Part shown: piece by piece, positions 6,850 to 16,099 of the stretch | How positions within the stretch are numbered: position 1 is the first letter of the stretch | How the letters are laid out: each line of letters begins with the position of its first letter | Assembly: GCA_003171335.1 (NCBI GenBank) | Contig: PMYD01000045.1 | Location: 1 to 37,710, forward strand | Source of the DNA: Phycisphaerales bacterium | GTDB taxonomy: Bacteria; Planctomycetota; Phycisphaerae; SM23-33; FEN-1343 | DNA length: 37,710 bases | Direction of reading: 5' to 3' | The notes under the pieces: model-generated | Databases searched by the model: none | What the model was told of the DNA's origin: nothing | What the model saw: the letters and a program-made list of their open reading frames with translations, nothing else | Translations under genes and position numbers: made by a program

Positions 6850-9800
6850 ATGGCAAAAGACATTGTGATGATGGATGGCAACGAGGCGGCGGCTTACATC
6901 GCCCACAAGACCAACGAGGTGTGCGCGATCTACCCGATCACTCCCTCCAGCCCGATGGGCGAGTGGGCGGATGCCTGGTCGGCCGAAGGCAAGAAGAACA
7001 TCTGGGGCACGGTGCCCACGGTCAGCGAACTTCAGAGCGAAGGCGGCGCCGCCGGCGCGGTGCACGGCGCGCTGCAGACGGGCGCCCTGACGACCACCTT
7101 CACGGCCAGCCAGGGCCTGCTGCTGATGATCCCCAACATGTTCAAAATCGCCGGCGAACTGACCAGCACGGTCTTCCACGTCACGGCCCGGTCGCTGGCG
7201 TGCGCAGCGCTGTCCATCTTCGGCGATCACAGCGACGTCATGGCCGTGCGCTCCACCGGCTACGCCCTGCTGGCCTCCAACAGCATCCAGGAGATCATGG
7301 ACAGCGCGCTGATCGCCCAGGCCGCCACGCTGGAGGCCCGCGTGCCGTTCCTGCACTTCTTTGACGGCTTCCGCTCCAGCCACGAGGTCAATCGCGTGGA
7401 GCGCGTGCCGGAAGAGGTGATTCGCGCCATGATCGACGATGAGCTGGTTTTCGCCCATCGCCAGCGGGCCCTGTCGCCCGATCACCCGGTGCTGCGCGGC
7501 ACCGCCCAGAACCCCGATGTGTATTTCCAGGGCCGCGAGACGGTCAACCCGTTCTACACGGCCTGCCCGGCCATCGTGCAGAAGGCCATGGACAAGTTCG
7601 CCAAGCTCACCGGCCGGCAGTACAAGCTGTTCGACTACGTCGGCGCCCCGGATGCCCAGCGCGTGCTCATCCTGATGGGCTCGGGGGCCGAGGCCGCCCA
7701 CGAGGCGGTCGAGGCGATGACCGCCAAGGGCGAGAAGGTCGGCCTGCTGAAGGTGCGGCTGTTTCGGCCTTTCAGCGTGCAGCATTTCCTGGCGGCGCTG
7801 CCGGCCTCGGTCAAGAGCGTGGCCGTGCTGGACCGCACCAAGGAGCCCGGCGCGGTGGGCGAGCCGCTGTACCAGGATGTGATCACGGCGTTGGTCGAGG
7901 GCGGACGGACGATGAAGGTCGTCGGCGGCCGCTACGGCCTGTCCAGCAAGGAATTCACGCCCGGCATGGTCAAGGGCGTGCTGGATAACCTTTTGGCCAA
8001 AGAGCCCCGCAATCACTTCACCGTGGGCATCGTGGATGATGTCACGCACACCAGCCTGGACTACCCCAAGGATTTCATCACCGAGCCGGCCGGCACGGTC
8101 CGCTGCATGTTCTACGGCCTCGGTTCCGACGGCACCGTCTCGGCCAACAAGAACTCCATCAAGATCATCGGCGAAGAGACGGGAAACTACGCCCAGGGCT
8201 ACTTCGTGTACGACTCCAAGAAGGCCGGCACGATCACCGTCAGCCACCTGCGCTTCGGGCCCAAGCCCATCCGCAGCACATACCTGGTGAACGCGGCCGA
8301 TTTTATCGCCTGCCACGCCTTCAGCTTCCTGGAGCGATACGACGTGCTGGGTGCGGCCGTCAAGGGCGCCACGTTCCTGCTCAACAGCCCCTTCCCCGCG
8401 GAAGCGACCTGGGACAAGCTGCCCCGGCCCGTGCAGCAGCAGATCATCGACAAGCAGCTCAAGTTCTACGTGATTGACGCCTATAAGGTGGCCGCCGAGA
8501 CGGGCATGGGCCAGCGCATCAACACGATCATGCAGACGTGCTTCTTCGCCATCAGCGGCATCCTGCCGCAGGATGAGGCGATCGCCCGCATCAAGGATGC
8601 CATCAAGAAGACGTACGGCTCCAAGGGCGAAAAAATCATCAAGATGAACTATGCGGCCGTGGACGCCGCGGTGGCCCACATGCACCGCATGGAGGTGCCG
8701 GCCAAGGCCACCAGCGCCATCGAGATGCCCCCGATCGTGGCCAACGAGGCCCCGGCGTTCGTCAAGAATGTCATTGCCCCGATCATGGCCGGCAAGGGCG
8801 ACGATGTGCCCGTTTCCGCCATGCCCATCGACGGCACCTGGCCCACGGCCACCACGCAGTGGGAGAAGCGCAACATCGCCCTGCAGATTCCCGAGTGGGA
8901 CCCGGCGGTCTGCATCCAGTGCGGCAAGTGCTCCTGCGCCTGTCCGCACGCGACCATCCGCCTCAAGGTGTACGAACCCGCCCTGCTGGCCAAGGCCCCC
9001 AAAACCTTCAAGAGCACCGACGCCAAGGGCAAGGAGTTTGAAGGCCAGAAATTTACCATCCAGATCGCCCCGGAAGACTGCACCGGCTGCGGCGTGTGCG
9101 TGCAGGTATGCCCGGCCAGGAACAAGCAGGTCGAAGGCCGCAAGGCCATCAACATGGTCGACCAGATTCCGATCCGGGCCACGGAACGCGACAACTACGC
9201 GTTCTTCCTGGGCCTGCCGGAGTTCGACCGCAGCAAGTTGAATTTGAAGACCGTCAAAGGCAGCCAGCTTTGCCGGCCGCTCTTTGAGTATTCCGGCGCG
9301 TGCGCCGGCTGCGGCGAGACGCCGTACGTCAAGCTCTTAACCCAGCTCTTCGGCGACCGGGCGATTATCGCCAACGCCACCGGCTGCTCGAGCATTTACG
9401 GCGCGAACCTGCCCACGACGCCCTACACCGTCGATGCGGCCGGCCGCGGCCCGGCGTGGTGCAACTCGCTCTTTGAGGACAACGCCGAGTTCGGCTTCGG
9501 CTTCCGGCTGACGATCGACAAGCACGCCGAGTACGCCCGCGAGCTGCTGAATGCCCACGCGGCGGAAATCGGCGACACCCTGGCGAAGGATCTTGCCGGC
9601 GCGGTGCAGACGGATGAAGGCCAGATTGCCGCACAGCGCGGCCGAGTGGCGCAGCTCAAGAAGGCCTTGGCCGGCAAGAAGGACGCCTGGGCCCGGCAGC
9701 TTGTCTCCGTGGCCGACGCCCTGGTGGCCCGCAGCGTGTGGATCGTCGGCGGCGACGGCTGGGCGTACGACATCGGCTACGGCGGCCTCGATCACGTGCT

Positions 9801-10392
9801 GGCCTCCGGCCGAAACGTGAACGTGCTGGTGCTTGATACCGAGGTGTATTCCAACACCGGCGGGCAGATGTCCAAGGCCACACCGCGCGGCGCCGTGGCC
9901 AAGTTTGCCGCCGGCGGCAAGACGATGCCCAAGAAGGACCTGGGGATGATCGCCATGACCTACGGCAACATTTACGTGGCGCGCGTGGCCATGGGCTCGT
10001 CCGATGCCCAGTGCGTCAAGGCCTTCCAGGAGGCCGAAGGCTATGATGGGCCCAGCCTGATCCTGGCCTACAGCCAGTGCATCTCGCACGGCATCAACAT
10101 GACGGCCGGCATGGAGACACAGAAAACCGCCGTCAACAGCGGGCACTGGCCGCTGTTGCGCTTTGACCCGCGGCTTGCCGCCCAGGGCAAGAACCCGCTG
10201 CAGCTCGACAGCAAGGACCCGACCATCAGCTTCAAGGACCACGCCTACGCGCAGACGCGCTTCAGCATGCTCACTAAGAGCAAGCCCGAGGCGGCCGCCG
10301 CGCTATTGGTGCTGGCCCAGGCCGACACCGTCAACCGGTGGCAGCTTTACAAGCAGATGGCCGAGATGAAGTACAACACCGAGGTGGGATGA
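6850..10392 (+). CDS. nifJ: Pyruvate:ferredoxin (flavodoxin) oxidoreductase, single-chain
   Basis: Cytoplasmic enzyme that oxidatively decarboxylates pyruvate with CoA to acetyl-CoA and CO2, passing electrons to ferredoxin or flavodoxin. The 1180 residues match the usual single-chain homodimeric form. The pyruvate/TPP domain opens at about residue 25 (YPITPSSPMGEW). The ferredoxin-like domain carries two 4Fe-4S motifs: C688, C691, C694, C698 and C744, C747, C750, C754. The proximal cluster ligands are C818, C821, C846 and C1077. The TPP/Mg motif begins GDG at 968-970, with EVYSNTGGQMSKATPRG downstream. All key residues appear intact. The start ATG follows GGGAGAAGGG by 8 nt. It is monocistronic, with a strong terminator 25 nt after the stop. 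The enzyme is normally oxygen-sensitive, which suggests anaerobic or microaerobic growth (inference). A 2-oxoglutarate enzyme is unlikely given this architecture. Confidence 0.97.
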   Translation: MAKDIVMMDGNEAAAYIAHKTNEVCAIYPITPSSPMGEWADAWSAEGKKNIWGTVPTVSELQSEGGAAGAVHGALQTGALTTTFTASQGLLLMIPNMFKIAGELTSTVFHVTARSLACAALSIFGDHSDVMAVRSTGYALLASNSIQEIMDSALIAQAATLEARVPFLHFFDGFRSSHEVNRVERVPEEVIRAMIDDELVFAHRQRALSPDHPVLRGTAQNPDVYFQGRETVNPFYTACPAIVQKAMDKFAKLTGRQYKLFDYVGAPDAQRVLILMGSGAEAAHEAVEAMTAKGEKVGLLKVRLFRPFSVQHFLAALPASVKSVAVLDRTKEPGAVGEPLYQDVITALVEGGRTMKVVGGRYGLSSKEFTPGMVKGVLDNLLAKEPRNHFTVGIVDDVTHTSLDYPKDFITEPAGTVRCMFYGLGSDGTVSANKNSIKIIGEETGNYAQGYFVYDSKKAGTITVSHLRFGPKPIRSTYLVNAADFIACHAFSFLERYDVLGAAVKGATFLLNSPFPAEATWDKLPRPVQQQIIDKQLKFYVIDAYKVAAETGMGQRINTIMQTCFFAISGILPQDEAIARIKDAIKKTYGSKGEKIIKMNYAAVDAAVAHMHRMEVPAKATSAIEMPPIVANEAPAFVKNVIAPIMAGKGDDVPVSAMPIDGTWPTATTQWEKRNIALQIPEWDPAVCIQCGKCSCACPHATIRLKVYEPALLAKAPKTFKSTDAKGKEFEGQKFTIQIAPEDCTGCGVCVQVCPARNKQVEGRKAINMVDQIPIRATERDNYAFFLGLPEFDRSKLNLKTVKGSQLCRPLFEYSGACAGCGETPYVKLLTQLFGDRAIIANATGCSSIYGANLPTTPYTVDAAGRGPAWCNSLFEDNAEFGFGFRLTIDKHAEYARELLNAHAAEIGDTLAKDLAGAVQTDEGQIAAQRGRVAQLKKALAGKKDAWARQLVSVADALVARSVWIVGGDGWAYDIGYGGLDHVLASGRNVNVLVLDTEVYSNTGGQMSKATPRGAVAKFAAGGKTMPKKDLGMIAMTYGNIYVARVAMGSSDAQCVKAFQEAEGYDGPSLILAYSQCISHGINMTAGMETQKTAVNSGHWPLLRFDPRLAAQGKNPLQLDSKDPTISFKDHAYAQTRFSMLTKSKPEAAAALLVLAQADTVNRWQLYKQMAEMKYNTEVG

Positions 10393-10417
10393 TCTCTCGC
10401 CTGACAACCTGGTCCGT

Positions 10418-10458
10418 CAATCGCGGCTCGCCCTCACCGGCGGGCCGCGATTGTTTTT
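10418..10458 (+). terminator. Strong intrinsic terminator after nifJ
   Basis: A 15-bp stem with one G-U pair: 10418-10432 (CAATCGCGGCTCGCC) pairs with 10439-10453 (GGCGGGCCGCGATTG). The loop is 6 nt and five Ts follow (10454-10458). It lies 25 nt after the nifJ stop codon. Confidence 0.9.
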
Positions 10459-10586
10459 GCCGGATCCGCCGCTGGGTGGCGATGAAAAATGCGAATAGGC
10501 CGTTGAGCCGCCGGCCAGGTGCATATGCTTCAGCGCGGGGGCAGTTCTGTACCGCGCCTTTTACCTGTGAACGCAAGGAGCGGCCC

Positions 10587-11306
10587 GTGATCACGTTTCA
10601 ATGCCCATTATGCCAGGCCTCGTTGATGACCGCCGACACAAATGCCGGCGCCAGGGGAAAATGCGCCAATTGCGCCGGAAAGATCGCCATCCCGGCCGGC
10701 CCGGCCGGCACGGGGGCGCCTTCCGCCGCGCCGGCGGCAAAGCCTGCCGCCAAGCCGCCGGCAAAGCGCGCGGCTTCGCTGGTCGAGCCGGCCACGGTGC
10801 AATTGACCTGGGGCCGTGTGATCGGCTCGCTGGAGAAGCTGGATGTTTTGCTGGACGGCGTGCCGGCCGTTTCGGCCAAGCCGGGTCAGATGGTGGAGAT
10901 TCCGGTGGCGCCGGGACATCACAGGTTGACGGTCGCCTCTCCCAGCCGCCAATGCTCAAAAGATTTCACGGCCAAACCGCTGCAGTCCTGCTGCTGGCGG
11001 CTGCAGTACGGGCTGGCGGAGTTGAGCCTGCTGCCGGCCTGGGAGGGCCGGTCCCAACCCCGGCCGGTCATCGGCAAAATCGGCGGGTTGCTGGCCCTGG
11101 TGGGGGGGCTGGCGATCGTTGGCGGCATGCTGTTCGAGAACGTGTTCAAGACGCCGTGGGCCGATGATCTCACCGCCGCCATCACGCCGCAGGTCGCGTC
11201 CCTATGTTTCGTCCTGGGAACCATTGTGTTCGTAACGGGCGGGGTGCTCGGGGTGCTCTCACGGACTCGCTCGCGCGCAGGTGCCGTCGGCGAGCCGGCG
11301 GCATGA
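10587..11306 (+). CDS. Zinc-ribbon, PEGA-like, two-helix membrane protein
   Basis: A 239-residue protein of unknown function. I chose the GTG at 10587 because AAGGAG (10575-10580) lies exactly 6 nt upstream; the frame is open further back but runs through the nifJ terminator. An N-terminal zinc ribbon has CPLC (C6, C9) and CANC (C26, C29), a layout frequent in planctomycete proteins. A linker rich in Ala, Pro and Lys (about 38-65) follows. The region about 80-120 (VLLDGVPAV...VAPGHHRLTV) resembles a PEGA surface domain. Two hydrophobic segments (about 165-187 and 202-225) probably cross the membrane, and the tail is basic. An N-terminal zinc ribbon with C-terminal membrane helices would put the ribbon in the cytoplasm, so it may scaffold or sense. 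It is convergent with the next gene, only 25 bp apart. Confidence 0.75.
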   Translation: MITFQCPLCQASLMTADTNAGARGKCANCAGKIAIPAGPAGTGAPSAAPAAKPAAKPPAKRAASLVEPATVQLTWGRVIGSLEKLDVLLDGVPAVSAKPGQMVEIPVAPGHHRLTVASPSRQCSKDFTAKPLQSCCWRLQYGLAELSLLPAWEGRSQPRPVIGKIGGLLALVGGLAIVGGMLFENVFKTPWADDLTAAITPQVASLCFVLGTIVFVTGGVLGVLSRTRSRAGAVGEPAA

Positions 11307-11331
11307 TCGCTTGTCGAGCGCCTGACCCGTC

Positions 11332-14300
11332 TCACATGGGCTTGTAGTTGGCTTGCCAGATCAGGAAATCCTGGCCGTTGACCATGCCGTCCCCATTGGC
11401 ATCGCCCGTGTCCGTCGTGGCGCCGCAAAGCGTTGGGTAGTGGGTCTGCCAGATGAGGAAGTCCTGGCCGTTGACGTTGCCATCGCCGTTGAAATCGCCC
11501 GCCGCCTTGACCGTGATGGTCACATCATCCGTGGCCGAAAGGATCGAGTCGCTGGCGGTCAGGCGCAGCACGTAGGCGCCCGGCAGCGAAAAGGTCGCGC
11601 TGGTGGCGGCCGCGTTGGCGTCGGCAAAGGCGACGGTGCCGGGCCCTGAGATCATGCTCCACCGGGCCGTGCAGGCCCCCGGGCCCGGCCGGCCATCATC
11701 GCTGACCGTTCCGGCCAGCGCTGCGGCGTACGGCAGCATGATGGATCGATCGGCCCCGGCGTTGGCCGTCGGCGGCCGATTGATTCCCGGCGCCACCAGG
11801 GCCTGGACCTCTGCATCGGTCAGCGCGCCGGTGTACACGCGCACATCGTCGAGAGAGCCTTTGTAGAAGCGAGCGGGATCCAGATCGCTGCGGCCGCCCA
11901 GGAACAGGTCCGTGGTCGGGGCAATGGAATCCCCGCCGCCGAGATGATCGTTAAGCTTCGCTATGCCGTCGACAAAAACGGTGCGGCCGGAATCCTTGGC
12001 GACGGTAAGACAGTAGTGGTGCCAGGCGCCATCGGAGAAGACGGCCTCGTTGGGGTCGTGAACGTCCATAACGGGCGTCGCCGGGGAACTGTCATCATTA
12101 TCCTGTGCCGAGGTGCGGACGGCCTTGCCGATCCCGCCCTCCAGGGCCGTCGTGAACCAGACGGTGACATCGTTCGGGCTCGTCACGCCGCCCCAACTGA
12201 AGAGGTAGTGGTAGCCGCCATCGGTGTCCAGGCCCTCGGGCTTGAACCAGAAGGCGATGGAGAACTCCGGGCCGAACGCGAAATTGCTCACGCGGATGTA
12301 GCTGGAATTCCCGTCAAAGTGCACGCCGCCGCCGATGGCGCCGGTGGTCCAGGCCGTTGAGGTGAGCGCGCCATTGTGCCCGTTGCCGGAGGTGTCGGCG
12401 GCCAGCGTGCCGGCGCCTTCATCCAGGGGCAGGTGCAGGTTCATCACCGCCGCACCGCCGCGGACGTAGACATTCACATCGTCGTGGGCGCTTAAGGCCG
12501 TGTCGCTGGCCGTCAGGCGCAGCACATACGTGCCCACGACGGCGGGGAACGAGACATTCGTTGTCAGCGAGGCAGGGCTGGCGATCGTAGCCGTGCCCGG
12601 CCCGCTCACCTGGCTCCAGGACCAGGTGACGGCCGCACCCAGCGGCAGGCCATCATCGCTCACCGTGCCGGCCAGCGTGACGGCGGCGCCGGGAATTCGC
12701 GTCGATTGGTCCGGCCCGGCATTGACCGCGGGGGCGGTGTTGGAAACCAGCGTGATCGTGACATCATCCATCGCGGTCAGCAGCGTGTCGCTGGCCGTCA
12801 GGCGCAGGACATACGAGCCGGCGATGGCCGGCAACGTCACGGGGGTGGTCAGCGAGGTGGGATTGGCGATGCTCACCGTGCCGGGCCCGCTGACCTGGCT
12901 CCAGGACCAGGAGAGCGCCGCTCCGTGCGGCTGGCCATCATCGTTCACCGCGCCCGTCAGCGTGGCGACCGTGTTGGGCAGGCGAAGGGTCTGATCCTGG
13001 CCGGCGTTGACGCGCGGGGCGCGATTGATGTTGGCGATGAGCACGAAGACGGCGAATTCCGGGGCCGTGTGCGGCGGCGTGGTGTAGCTGGCATCCAGGG
13101 CCATGGGCGCGGCGACCGTCAGGCCGGTCATGGGCAGGGTGATCGGCACGCCGGTATAGAGGCCCGTGGCCACGGGGGCGCCGTAATAGTTCTGGGCATC
13201 GCGAACCTGGTAGGGGGTGTTGACGGGCAGATTCAGGGACGACACATCGACCGTCACCGTCGGGCTCTTGTCCCAGTTGTAGATGACGATGTTGGCTCGG
13301 CCCGCATCCCAATCGTTCTTGCGAACGACGATTCGCTTGCCCGAGGTGGGCCGGGCGGGAATTAAGACGTTCCCACTGCCATACTGGTTGATCGTGAAGC
13401 CGGCGATGTTCCCGATGAAGGTGTTATTGGTCATCACCAGGCCGGTATTCACGGAGAGGGTGAACGGGGTGCCCGTGCACACGAAGTAGCCGTTGGTGAC
13501 CTGGGGATTGTTGCTCTGGTCCACGACCACATAGCCGCCCGCCGTACCGGGGATGTACGTGTTGATGTTGAAGGCGCACGGGCTCTGGGCGGTCTGGTCG
13601 CCATCGAGCCACATCTCGCTGACCATGCCGGAGACGTGGGAGATCTCGCCGTCGTTGAAGAAGACATCGCCGTCATAGGTCACGTAGTCGCGGTTGGCGG
13701 CGCTGGTGCCATAGAGCTGCGTGCCGATGGCGAAATTGCGAAAGACGATGTTGTCCTTGTGCAACTGGCCGTGGCCGGCGGGCCCTTTGCTTTGCACATA
13801 AAAGCCATGCCCGTGGCCGCGGGTGTTGGGGTCGTCGTAGCCGTTGTAGTACACGATGTTGCCGTTAGTCTGGTGATCGGAGGCGCTGCCCCAGTCGCCA
13901 AAACCGCCGCCGACGCAATCGTGAACGATGCAGTTGACGATCTTGATGCCGGCCGTCGCCTGGGCGGGCAGGGAGGAAGAGCCGACTTCAAAACCCTTGC
14001 CCGTGGCGTTGGCGTTCGTCGTCGACCGCACCTGCAGTTCCAGGCCCCAGAGCGTGACCCATTGCGTGTTGATCCAGGTGCTGAAACCGCAATCGAGAAA
14101 GGCGTGGATCGTGACGCGATCGTTCTGGAAATTGCGGATCAGGATCGGAGCCGCCTGCGTGCCCTGGCGGTTCACCTGGATGCGGCAGTCGGCGGGGTTG
14201 ACGGCATAGTAATCGCCGGCCGTGATCCAGATCGTGTCGCCGGGCTTCACCTGGGTGTTGTGCAGGTCCGACAGGGCGTAATCGATGGACCAGGGGCTGG

Positions 14301-14439
14301 TCGTGCTGGCGCCTGTGTTGGCGGAGTTGCCATCGGGCGAGACAAACCATTCCATGGCCTGTGCGGGTGCGGCCAGGACAGCAACCAGGCAGATGCCCAT
14401 GGCAGCAGCCAACCGATAGCGTGCGCGCAAAGACTTCAT
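11332..14439 (-). CDS. Secreted beta-helix / PKD / LamG protein with C-terminal dockerin pair
   Basis: A 1035-residue exported protein, probably carbohydrate-active or carbohydrate-binding. The start at 14439 (MKSLRARY) has AGGAGG 9 nt upstream; an upstream in-frame TTG overlaps that site and is less likely. The signal peptide ends at about residue 28 (APAQA). Residues about 30-420 form a pectate-lyase-like parallel beta-helix opening with WFVSPDG and KPGDTIWITAGDYYA, as in DUF1565-type proteins. Two PKD/REJ-like domains (NRAPRVNAGQDQ..., NTAPAVNAGPDQ...) precede a LamG/concanavalin-like domain (LHLPLDEGAG to LDDVRVYTGALTDAEV). A third PKD-like domain follows. The last 55 residues hold two dockerin type I repeats (GDFNGDGNVNGQDFL, GDANGDGMVNGQDFL). 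Catalytic residues cannot be assigned, so polysaccharide lyase versus binding protein is open. Promoter candidate at 14563-14591. Confidence 0.85.
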   Translation of the reverse strand: MKSLRARYRLAAAMGICLVAVLAAPAQAMEWFVSPDGNSANTGASTTSPWSIDYALSDLHNTQVKPGDTIWITAGDYYAVNPADCRIQVNRQGTQAAPILIRNFQNDRVTIHAFLDCGFSTWINTQWVTLWGLELQVRSTTNANATGKGFEVGSSSLPAQATAGIKIVNCIVHDCVGGGFGDWGSASDHQTNGNIVYYNGYDDPNTRGHGHGFYVQSKGPAGHGQLHKDNIVFRNFAIGTQLYGTSAANRDYVTYDGDVFFNDGEISHVSGMVSEMWLDGDQTAQSPCAFNINTYIPGTAGGYVVVDQSNNPQVTNGYFVCTGTPFTLSVNTGLVMTNNTFIGNIAGFTINQYGSGNVLIPARPTSGKRIVVRKNDWDAGRANIVIYNWDKSPTVTVDVSSLNLPVNTPYQVRDAQNYYGAPVATGLYTGVPITLPMTGLTVAAPMALDASYTTPPHTAPEFAVFVLIANINRAPRVNAGQDQTLRLPNTVATLTGAVNDDGQPHGAALSWSWSQVSGPGTVSIANPTSLTTPVTLPAIAGSYVLRLTASDTLLTAMDDVTITLVSNTAPAVNAGPDQSTRIPGAAVTLAGTVSDDGLPLGAAVTWSWSQVSGPGTATIASPASLTTNVSFPAVVGTYVLRLTASDTALSAHDDVNVYVRGGAAVMNLHLPLDEGAGTLAADTSGNGHNGALTSTAWTTGAIGGGVHFDGNSSYIRVSNFAFGPEFSIAFWFKPEGLDTDGGYHYLFSWGGVTSPNDVTVWFTTALEGGIGKAVRTSAQDNDDSSPATPVMDVHDPNEAVFSDGAWHHYCLTVAKDSGRTVFVDGIAKLNDHLGGGDSIAPTTDLFLGGRSDLDPARFYKGSLDDVRVYTGALTDAEVQALVAPGINRPPTANAGADRSIMLPYAAALAGTVSDDGRPGPGACTARWSMISGPGTVAFADANAAATSATFSLPGAYVLRLTASDSILSATDDVTITVKAAGDFNGDGNVNGQDFLIWQTHYPTLCGATTDTGDANGDGMVNGQDFLIWQANYKPM

Positions 14440-14562
14440 CCTCCCATTCCTCCTCAATTGCTACGGTGCGGCGGGCTCACCTCTTGCGCTTACCGAAGGC
14501 AGGCACTAGCGACGGCGGCATGCGGAGTTCCTCACGCCCTTGGGATTGCTCAAACTACGTAA

Positions 14563-14591
14563 ATCATACAGCGAATGGCGGAATCTGTCCA
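14563..14591 (-). promoter_or_regulatory. Promoter for the LamG/dockerin protein gene
   Basis: On the minus strand TGGACA (14586-14591) and TATGAT (14563-14568) are spaced by 17 nt, each one base from consensus. Transcription would start near 14556, leaving a leader of about 117 nt before the ATG at 14439. Confidence 0.6.
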
Positions 14592-14662
14592 GAGAGATTC
14601 CCCGCGTAATGCCTGCGAAGGCTAAAAATTGGAAATTTCTCACGCCACGGGTTCGACCGCGC

Positions 14663-14685
14663 CAGGGGCGAAACTTTCGCCCCTG
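14663..14685 (-). terminator. Palindromic hairpin just after the GH113-like gene
   Basis: Perfect 11-bp arms (CAGGGGCGAAA at 14663-14673, TTTCGCCCCTG at 14675-14685) flank a single base. They begin 8 nt past the stop of the minus-strand hydrolase gene. No T-run follows, so it may be a terminator-like or 3'-stabilising hairpin. It also separates that gene from the promoter of the next one. Confidence 0.5.
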
Positions 14686-14692
14686 TCAGGAC

Positions 14693-16099
14693 TCATTGCA
14701 TTCCGGCGTCCGGGTCGGTATTCGCCGGCAAACCGGGGGCGACGGCCGGCGTGGCGGCCGGCGGCGGCAGCGCCTGGGCCGCTTGCGCCGGCGCTGTGGC
14801 GGCTATGCCGGCGGCGCCGGGCGAGGCGAAGAAGGCCTGGATCGGCTCCATCACCGGCTTGCGGTAGGGGGTATAGCCGCTGTCGGCGGGGCCGCCAAGG
14901 TTTTGGGGATGGTCGCGCCATTTCCAGATCAGCACTCCGCCCACCCAGTTCTCGCGGCCGAAGACCTGGAGAAAACTCTCCACGAAATTCCGCTGCTCCA
15001 GCATGTTGGGGTGGTTGGGGTCGTTGTAGTAGTTCCAGGGATACGTGGAACAGCCGTTCTGGCTGGGGCAACCCACCTCGGTGAAGATGATGGGCTTATT
15101 CCCCGCCTTGGCCTGCCATTCCTGGATGGTCCGCCGGATCGGTTCCCACTGGTGGACCATCGACTCCACGGTTGGATTGGCATCCTTGGAGGGATTCATG
15201 TCGTAGTAGCTGGTCATGCCGACGGCATCGAGCACATCCCACCACTTGGGCACGGTGTAGTGGTCCCAGTTGGCCGAGTAGGACAGCAGCATGTGGTGCT
15301 CGGCGGCGAAGCGATCATACAGGGCCGCCAGCTCCGCCGGCGGCGGCTCGCCGCGGGTGGCGGAATAGGCGAAGGTGTCGATGTCGGCGATGCCCAGGCG
15401 GGCGAAATCCCTGCGGCTATAGCTCGGAAACATCTGCCGCAAATGCTGGCGGAATTGACCATCCAGCACGGTCTGGCATTGGGCGCGCACCTGCGCGATC
15501 AAGTCGCGCCAGCGGGCCTCCTGCCGTTCCGTGCTGATCAGTTCGCTGCCCACCATGAACATCGCCACGCCGTTTTCCTGCGCCAGCCGGGCGTAGTGCA
15601 GCACGTATTCGTCGTACTGCTTCCACCACAGGTCCCAGTCGTCGGGGTTGATCTTGCCCCGCCACTCATCGGCCGCCGGCCGGCTCAGGAGCACGATGGG
15701 CATCAGCACGACGCGCTTGCCCAGGGAGTGGCTCAGGCGAATCAGGCCCGTCAGCCGGTCATCGGAGGGCGACTTGTTGCGGTCCAAGTACAGCACGTTG
15801 GAGGTGCCGTTTTCCTGCTCGGCGGCCACGGCCAGGCAGACGGTGTTGGCGCCGGTGTCGGCGATCTCGCGGACATAATCCTCGAAAGGGCAGCGCGGAT
15901 CGTTGTTGTGAACCTGGAGCCAGATTCCCCGAAACTGCTGGGCAAAGGTCGCCGCACTGTGCGCGCTGATGGCGGCGCCTCGGGTCGTCCGCGCCAGCAG
16001 CGGGCCGGCCTGGCTGCTGCGCTGGTAGGCCGCCGCCAGGAAGACCGATAGCAGTAACGTGCCAAACGCGCCGGTAATAAGCAGTTTTTCGCGATTCAT
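14693..16099 (-). CDS. GH113-like glycoside hydrolase, signal-anchored
   Basis: A 468-residue TIM-barrel protein resembling glycoside hydrolase family 113 (beta-mannanase family). An N-terminal hydrophobic segment (residues 7-25) acts as signal peptide or anchor, so it works outside the cytoplasm. Family-like landmarks in order: RGIWLQVHNN (58), VLMPIVLL (131), MFMVGSELISTE (180), LSYSANWDHY (272), GMTSYYDM (294), IIFTEVGC (337) and GGVLIWKW (387). E186 in VGSEL and E341 in FTEVG fit the acid/base and nucleophile of clan GH-A barrels. The stretch 209-270 between the first glutamate and YSANWD looks long. The C-terminal 45 residues are Ala/Pro-rich and disordered. The ribosome site before 16099 is weak. 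It may degrade or remodel mannan-type glycans, but the substrate is inferred from the family only. It is upstream of, and codirectional with, the LamG/dockerin gene. Confidence 0.8.
   Translation of the reverse strand: MNREKLLITGAFGTLLLSVFLAAAYQRSSQAGPLLARTTRGAAISAHSAATFAQQFRGIWLQVHNNDPRCPFEDYVREIADTGANTVCLAVAAEQENGTSNVLYLDRNKSPSDDRLTGLIRLSHSLGKRVVLMPIVLLSRPAADEWRGKINPDDWDLWWKQYDEYVLHYARLAQENGVAMFMVGSELISTERQEARWRDLIAQVRAQCQTVLDGQFRQHLRQMFPSYSRRDFARLGIADIDTFAYSATRGEPPPAELAALYDRFAAEHHMLLSYSANWDHYTVPKWWDVLDAVGMTSYYDMNPSKDANPTVESMVHQWEPIRRTIQEWQAKAGNKPIIFTEVGCPSQNGCSTYPWNYYNDPNHPNMLEQRNFVESFLQVFGRENWVGGVLIWKWRDHPQNLGGPADSGYTPYRKPVMEPIQAFFASPGAAGIAATAPAQAAQALPPPAATPAVAPGLPANTDPDAGMQ

Noticed and set aside
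6787..8949. Long minus-strand open frame opposite nifJ (720 codons)
   Set aside because: It mirrors a high-GC coding strand, is rich in His/Arg/Gly/Ala with no domain, and nifJ is certain on the other strand. The same applies to 3113-4771, 326-1537, 22227-23666 and 26360-27541.
10338..10586. Upstream extension of the zinc-ribbon gene
   Set aside because: It would overlap the end of nifJ and run through its terminator; the GTG at 10587 has ideal ribosome-site spacing and begins exactly at the zinc ribbon.
13636..14562. Plus-strand open frame of 308 codons
   Set aside because: It is the antisense shadow of the LamG/dockerin gene, with low-complexity Val/Ala/Gly/Asp composition and no ribosome site.
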